Source: Pseudomonadota bacterium (GTDB taxonomy: Bacteria > Bdellovibrionota > Bacteriovoracia > Bacteriovoracales > Bacteriovoracaceae). Taken from it: a DNA stretch of 64,000 nucleotides. The number at the start of each line of letters is the position of its first letter. Positions within the stretch are counted from its first letter, which is position 1. Under the pieces are notes generated by a model that searched no databases, had not been told where the DNA came from, and saw nothing but the letters and a program-made list of their open reading frames with translations. Shown here piece after piece: positions 60,700 to 64,000 of the stretch. The stretch spans positions 1 to 64,000 of the forward strand of contig JAIYDC010000091.1 in the NCBI GenBank assembly GCA_027487685.1. The letters are read 5' to 3'. The translations under genes and the position numbers were made by a program.

Positions 60700-60802
60700 T
60701 AGAAACTGTATTAATGCGGATTGAAACCCCCATACTTTGCTCTGCCTACCCCTCGTTCTAGCATTTGTGAAAGAACGTCACCCGGGTGACAAAGGAGTGT
60801 TT

Positions 60803-61648
60803 ATGGCCAATGTACAGATTAGTCGGGACCGCGGTCCCCTTGAGTTCGATTCCAACATGCATGCTCTCATCAGCTTCCGCGCGATCGTCGCAGGACTCCT
60901 CATCGCTATGTTTACCATGATCGGTCTGCTCGGTCTGGGTCTCGCCTTTGGCGGCATAGGGCTCCACGAGGACACCACCGCCCAAACTGCCGGTGTCTTC
61001 ACTGGTATGTGGTTCCTTGCCTCTGTGCTTGTCTCTCTCTTCGTTGGCAGTTACTTCGCAGCGAGGGTCTCGAAGTTTCGTACCGGTCGCGTGGGTTCGG
61101 TCCAGGGACTGGTGATCGCGGCCCTCTTCCTCGGCTTTTTCCTCTATCAAACAGTCTCAGGTATCGGGGCCGCCGGCTCTGCCATCCAGGGCCTGATCGG
61201 GAAGTCGGGGAGTGCCATATCACTCGGAGTTCGGATGGCCGCTGATTCTGAAGCCGCCACGAACACGATTACGAACTTTGCCGAGGACGCCCTTGGAGAC
61301 CTCAATCTGCGCTCAGAACCCCAGGTCGTCGCCCAAGGTCTTGGTACTCGGCTCCTGCGCGGTGATACCGATGGAGCAAAGAACTACCTTGCACGGCAGG
61401 CCGGGATCACACCCACTGAAGCCGATGCTCGCATCGCCCAAGTTAAGGCCCAGGTTGATAAGTACGTAGGCGAGGCCAAGGAAGGAGCCGCGACTGCACT
61501 CCGATCAACTGGCTGGACCCTCTTTCTTCTTGTCGTCCTTGGAGCATTGGCCTCGGTTGGCGGCGGGGCCCTCGGGTCGGTTGTGAATTTTCGTAAGCCT
61601 CTTGTCAGGGATATTGATGGTCATTACCCCGAGGGGCAAACCGTTTAA
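60803..61648 (+). CDS. Multi-spanning membrane protein of unknown function
   Basis: 281 residues from ATG 60803 (AAAGGAG upstream; the frame opens earlier). Four membrane segments (about 25-50, 66-84, 96-120 and 243-262) flank a soluble Ala/Gln-rich helical part (LARQAGITPTEADARIAQVK). Pattern resembles stress-type envelope proteins with a YtxH- or apolipoprotein-like helix region, but no signature is clear. Confidence 0.65.
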   Translation: MANVQISRDRGPLEFDSNMHALISFRAIVAGLLIAMFTMIGLLGLGLAFGGIGLHEDTTAQTAGVFTGMWFLASVLVSLFVGSYFAARVSKFRTGRVGSVQGLVIAALFLGFFLYQTVSGIGAAGSAIQGLIGKSGSAISLGVRMAADSEAATNTITNFAEDALGDLNLRSEPQVVAQGLGTRLLRGDTDGAKNYLARQAGITPTEADARIAQVKAQVDKYVGEAKEGAATALRSTGWTLFLLVVLGALASVGGGALGSVVNFRKPLVRDIDGHYPEGQTV

Positions 61649-61781
61649 GCATTTTACGATGGCCGGCGCGAGATTGCCTCTTGCTCCGGCCCTCTCTGCT
61701 AGCCTCCGGTGGCATTCTGACTCCAGGTAAAGTCTGAAATGTCAGTAGCTTTGAGCAGGTAATTGATCTATATCAAGGCCC

Positions 61782-62693
61782 ATGATCATTGAACGTAAGA
61801 GTGCTGTCTTTATTCTGTTTGCTTGCCTTCTCTGGGGCGTCGACCTTGTAGTCCGATACCCGGTAACGCTGAAGATGGGCTTTACGACCATCGTATTCCT
61901 CGAGAGCCTTCTAGGTCTTTTGCTTCTCTTTCCGTGGGTCCTTAGGCAGCGCAGAGAGTATCTGGCAATGACGTGGACTGATTGGCTTGCTGCCGCTTTC
62001 ATCGGGGGAGTTGGCATGACTGTCTGTGGCTACCTTCAGATTGTCTGTATTCAGAAAGGCACTCCCGGACTTTTCTCATTCTTCCAGATCTTTCAACCGC
62101 TCTTTGTGATCTTCGCCGCCTGGCTATTTCTGAAGGAGCGCGTGGATAATCTCTATTACTTCTGGGGAGTTTGGGTGATTCTGAGCGCACTTATGATGTT
62201 CTCCGTCGACTTGGCCTTGATGTACGATTCGGAAATCGTTCCGGAGGATATTCTCATCGCTCTTTCGACGATGCTCATCTGGGGCCTTTGCACGGTACTC
62301 GCCAAGCGCGTCCTTTCCCGGCACTCTCCCATGGTTCTTGTCTCACTCCGCTGGGGCTTTGCCTTTATCTTTTCGTTAGGGCTTCTCGTCTATGAGGGAG
62401 GTGCAAACTTTGAACCACTTGCACAACTCGAGGTTGGCATGCGATTTTTCTATATGATCGCAGGAGGCGTCGCTTCGATGGTCTTGTACTACTCGGGGCT
62501 CAAGAATATCCTCGCCAGTAAGGCGACATTGATTGAAATTTCCTACGCGGCCTTTGGTATGATCTTTTCGGCGATCTATACCTTCGAGGCACTGAGTCTC
62601 CTTCAGATCCTAGGCGCCGGTTCCTTCTTCGCCTTCATGACTTTGCTCTTATCTAAAGATGAGTCAGTGGTCCCCACCGTAAGAACAAGATAG
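61782..62693 (+). CDS. EamA/DMT-family transporter
   Basis: 303 residues with ten predicted membrane segments in two EamA repeats: CLLWGVDLVVRYPVTLKMG and IWGLCTVLAKRVLSRHSPMV. These proteins export metabolites such as amino acids or nucleosides, but the substrate cannot be read from sequence. The end overlaps the convergent LD-carboxypeptidase gene by 30 bp. Confidence 0.85.
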   Translation: MIIERKSAVFILFACLLWGVDLVVRYPVTLKMGFTTIVFLESLLGLLLLFPWVLRQRREYLAMTWTDWLAAAFIGGVGMTVCGYLQIVCIQKGTPGLFSFFQIFQPLFVIFAAWLFLKERVDNLYYFWGVWVILSALMMFSVDLALMYDSEIVPEDILIALSTMLIWGLCTVLAKRVLSRHSPMVLVSLRWGFAFIFSLGLLVYEGGANFEPLAQLEVGMRFFYMIAGGVASMVLYYSGLKNILASKATLIEISYAAFGMIFSAIYTFEALSLLQILGAGSFFAFMTLLLSKDESVVPTVRTR

Positions 62694-63599
62694 CTTAGCG
62701 GAGCGACCGAGGGTCAGAAGGCAGGGAGTATTAAACGGCACAGGAAAGTTCGTCTCCGTATCATGGCCCGCCGGTAGTCCACGCAGCACGGGGTAGGGGA
62801 CCCGCTGGGCAAAGCGTTCCAGGGCCAGACTTACGAGCTCGGTACCATCCTTTTCCCGACCTTCTGTGAAGTCACCGAAGACAAGCGCCTTCAGGCCTTT
62901 ATCGATGATTTTCGCCTGGATGAGCTGCTCTAACATCCGATCGACACTGTAGCCTCGTTCTCCAACGTCCTCGATGAAGAGGATCTTGCCACGGGCCCGG
63001 AGCTCCCAACTGGTTCCGAGGGATGATTGAAGAATCCGCAGGTTTCCGCCGGTGATGGTACCCTGGATCTCACTCCGAATACGGGCAGCTGCATTCATGG
63101 GGATGAGTCCTCTGAACGTATGCTCGCCCTTCCTGCCTAAGATCAAGTCAGCGAGAAGTTTCCGGTCCGGGGTGTGGGCCAAATCCGGGTGCATCTGACT
63201 TATCGTGCGACCATGGATCACAGGCCAGTTCCATTGCTGGGTGAAGAATAAGTGCAGAGCTGTAATATCACTGAAGCCGATGAAAAGTTTGGGCCTCTTC
63301 GGAGGCACTTGTTTAATCAGGTGGGGGATCAATCGCATGCTTCCATAACCGCCGCGCAGGCACCAGATGGCGCGGGATTCAGACAAAAGGGCGGCCCGCA
63401 AGTGGGAGAGTTGAACCTCTAATGGTGAGGCGAAGAAGACGTCTGGACGTATCAGGTCAGGTGGGACTCGCGCCCCAAGTCCCAATTGGTGGATCCAACG
63501 CACGCCAGGTAGGAGTTTCTCTGGGGGAGCATGGGAGGCCGGAGCGATCACATCGACCAGGTCTCCGGGGCGAAGGAACGACCAAGACTTTTTTCTCAT
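62664..63599 (-). CDS. LD-carboxypeptidase (peptidase S66)
   Basis: 311 residues without a signal peptide, so cytoplasmic. S66 marks are the LRPGDLVDVIAPAS start, WCLRGGYGSMRLIPHL, the nucleophile Ser in FIGFSDITALHLF, the Glu in LFIEDVGERGYSVDRM, and the His in LRGLPAGHDTETNF. It trims the terminal D-Ala from murein tetrapeptides for recycling, or relates to MccF-type immunity peptidases. The murein role suits the nearby transglycosylase. Confidence 0.9.
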   Translation of the reverse strand: MRKKSWSFLRPGDLVDVIAPASHAPPEKLLPGVRWIHQLGLGARVPPDLIRPDVFFASPLEVQLSHLRAALLSESRAIWCLRGGYGSMRLIPHLIKQVPPKRPKLFIGFSDITALHLFFTQQWNWPVIHGRTISQMHPDLAHTPDRKLLADLILGRKGEHTFRGLIPMNAAARIRSEIQGTITGGNLRILQSSLGTSWELRARGKILFIEDVGERGYSVDRMLEQLIQAKIIDKGLKALVFGDFTEGREKDGTELVSLALERFAQRVPYPVLRGLPAGHDTETNFPVPFNTPCLLTLGRSAKLSCSYGGDH

Positions 63600-63613
63600 G
63601 GCTTCTATTCTAC

Positions 63614-64000
63614 CTATTTCACTCCCCAGGTCTCAAAAATTTTACTGCGGCGGAAGAAATCTCGATACTCACAGGCACGTTCGTTCATGTCCAAGACAAA
63701 TGTCTCGGGTTTGATCGTGATGGACTCAGGCCCTCCTGAGATCACTGCCCCGAGCTTAAGGCCTTGGCACAGTCGCGCATCCACGTAGCGGTCAAGCTCC
63801 GGAACCGCCAGGAGGAGAAAGCAGAGCTCGGTCCGGGCGTAGCGTTTAGAACGGGCGATGGACCCGCTGCTGGCCTGTTCTTCGCGCACGAGCTTCGCTA
63901 GAATACGTTTCACGTTATCTCCGAAGGTATCCATGAAGGAATTAAGGTTTGAGATCGTAATCGGTTGCGCGCGATTGATGTCGGCGCGGATCAAGGCAAG
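63614..64000 (-). CDS. Unidentified protein, C-terminal part (runs off the window)
   Basis: The frame is open to the right edge (LALIRADINRAQPITISNLN at the cut), so the start is outside. 128 residues are visible, ending KIFETWGVK. It has charged helices (DNVKRILAKLVREEQ) and LCFLLLAVPELDRYVDARLC. It ends 15 bp before the LD-carboxypeptidase start, so they may be one operon. No family is recognised. Confidence 0.55.
   Translation of the reverse strand, partial: LALIRADINRAQPITISNLNSFMDTFGDNVKRILAKLVREEQASSGSIARSKRYARTELCFLLLAVPELDRYVDARLCQGLKLGAVISGGPESITIKPETFVLDMNERACEYRDFFRRSKIFETWGVK

Noticed and set aside
1-64000. CRISPR arrays, rRNA operons, tRNA genes
   Set aside because: No regularly spaced direct repeats, no rRNA-like sequence and no tRNA cloverleaf were found when reading through.

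Overview
The window reads as a chromosomal segment of a free-living or predatory Gram-negative bacterium. The best fit by inference is the Bdellovibrionota (Bdellovibrio/Bacteriovorax-like). The reasons are dense coding, very many small lipoproteins and Sec-exported proteins of unknown function, exported hydrolases, a DUF4360 pair, a catalytically degenerate HD-GYP protein, and a CheA with a fused receiver domain. No rRNA, tRNA or CRISPR was seen. Base composition is mixed: long GC-rich core stretches are interrupted by AT-richer accessory patches at about 4.7-6.2 kb, 19.3-20.3 kb, 23.2-24.2 kb and 27.1-30.1 kb, which hold toxin-antitoxin genes, pseudogenes and orphan lipoproteins.

Layout. 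0-4.6 kb: housekeeping (pyroglutamyl peptidase end, RlmN, a DsbB/DsbA-type pair, RlmF, a MazG-like hydrolase, a degenerate HD-GYP). 4.7-11.7 kb: secreted proteins, a decayed HigBA-like toxin-antitoxin pair, an exported peptide deformylase, a duplicated cytochrome c lipoprotein, a PLP enzyme and a divergent LysR regulator. 11.9-17.1 kb: a tight five-gene operon (MmsA-type dehydrogenase, Urc1-like GTP cyclohydrolase II, Urc4/DUF1688, Upp, Udk) that matches the URC route of uracil breakdown. 17.1-26.8 kb: a papain-like protease, an intact IS5-family element with perfect inverted repeats, a badly decayed ATP-type PEP carboxykinase gene, a SET-domain protein, a MazF-type toxin locus and two divergent DUF4360 proteins.

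27.8-31.8 kb is the most unusual stretch. Two near-identical RNA leaders match the yybP-ykoY manganese riboswitch core. Each sits directly before a 50-residue lipoprotein, and the two lipoproteins are paralogues. Between and beside them lie two bacterial eRF1-like (baeRF) proteins, one in an operon with a short HPF/RaiA-like ribosome-hibernation protein. A strong UUCG-capped hairpin lies in the same stretch.

31.9-53 kb: glutamine amidotransferase, methyltransferase, rhomboid protease, a protein-glutaminase-like exported enzyme, an amino-acid permease, cyclopropane fatty acid synthase, a large met-zincin lipoprotein, a yellow/MRJP-like lipoprotein, a lipoprotein with a Fic domain, a secreted two-copy family of unknown function (one copy decayed), SelD-MnmH and a lytic transglycosylase. 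53.4-60 kb: a chemosensory operon cheA-cheW-cheB-cheR-cheY and a STAS-CheX fusion. 60.3-64 kb: small and membrane proteins, an EamA transporter and an LD-carboxypeptidase.

As a whole the region suggests a cell that takes apart external protein, peptidoglycan and nucleotides (exported proteases, deformylase, glutaminase, transglycosylase, LD-carboxypeptidase, uracil catabolism). That picture is inference. Gene order, motifs and repeats are read directly from the sequence.
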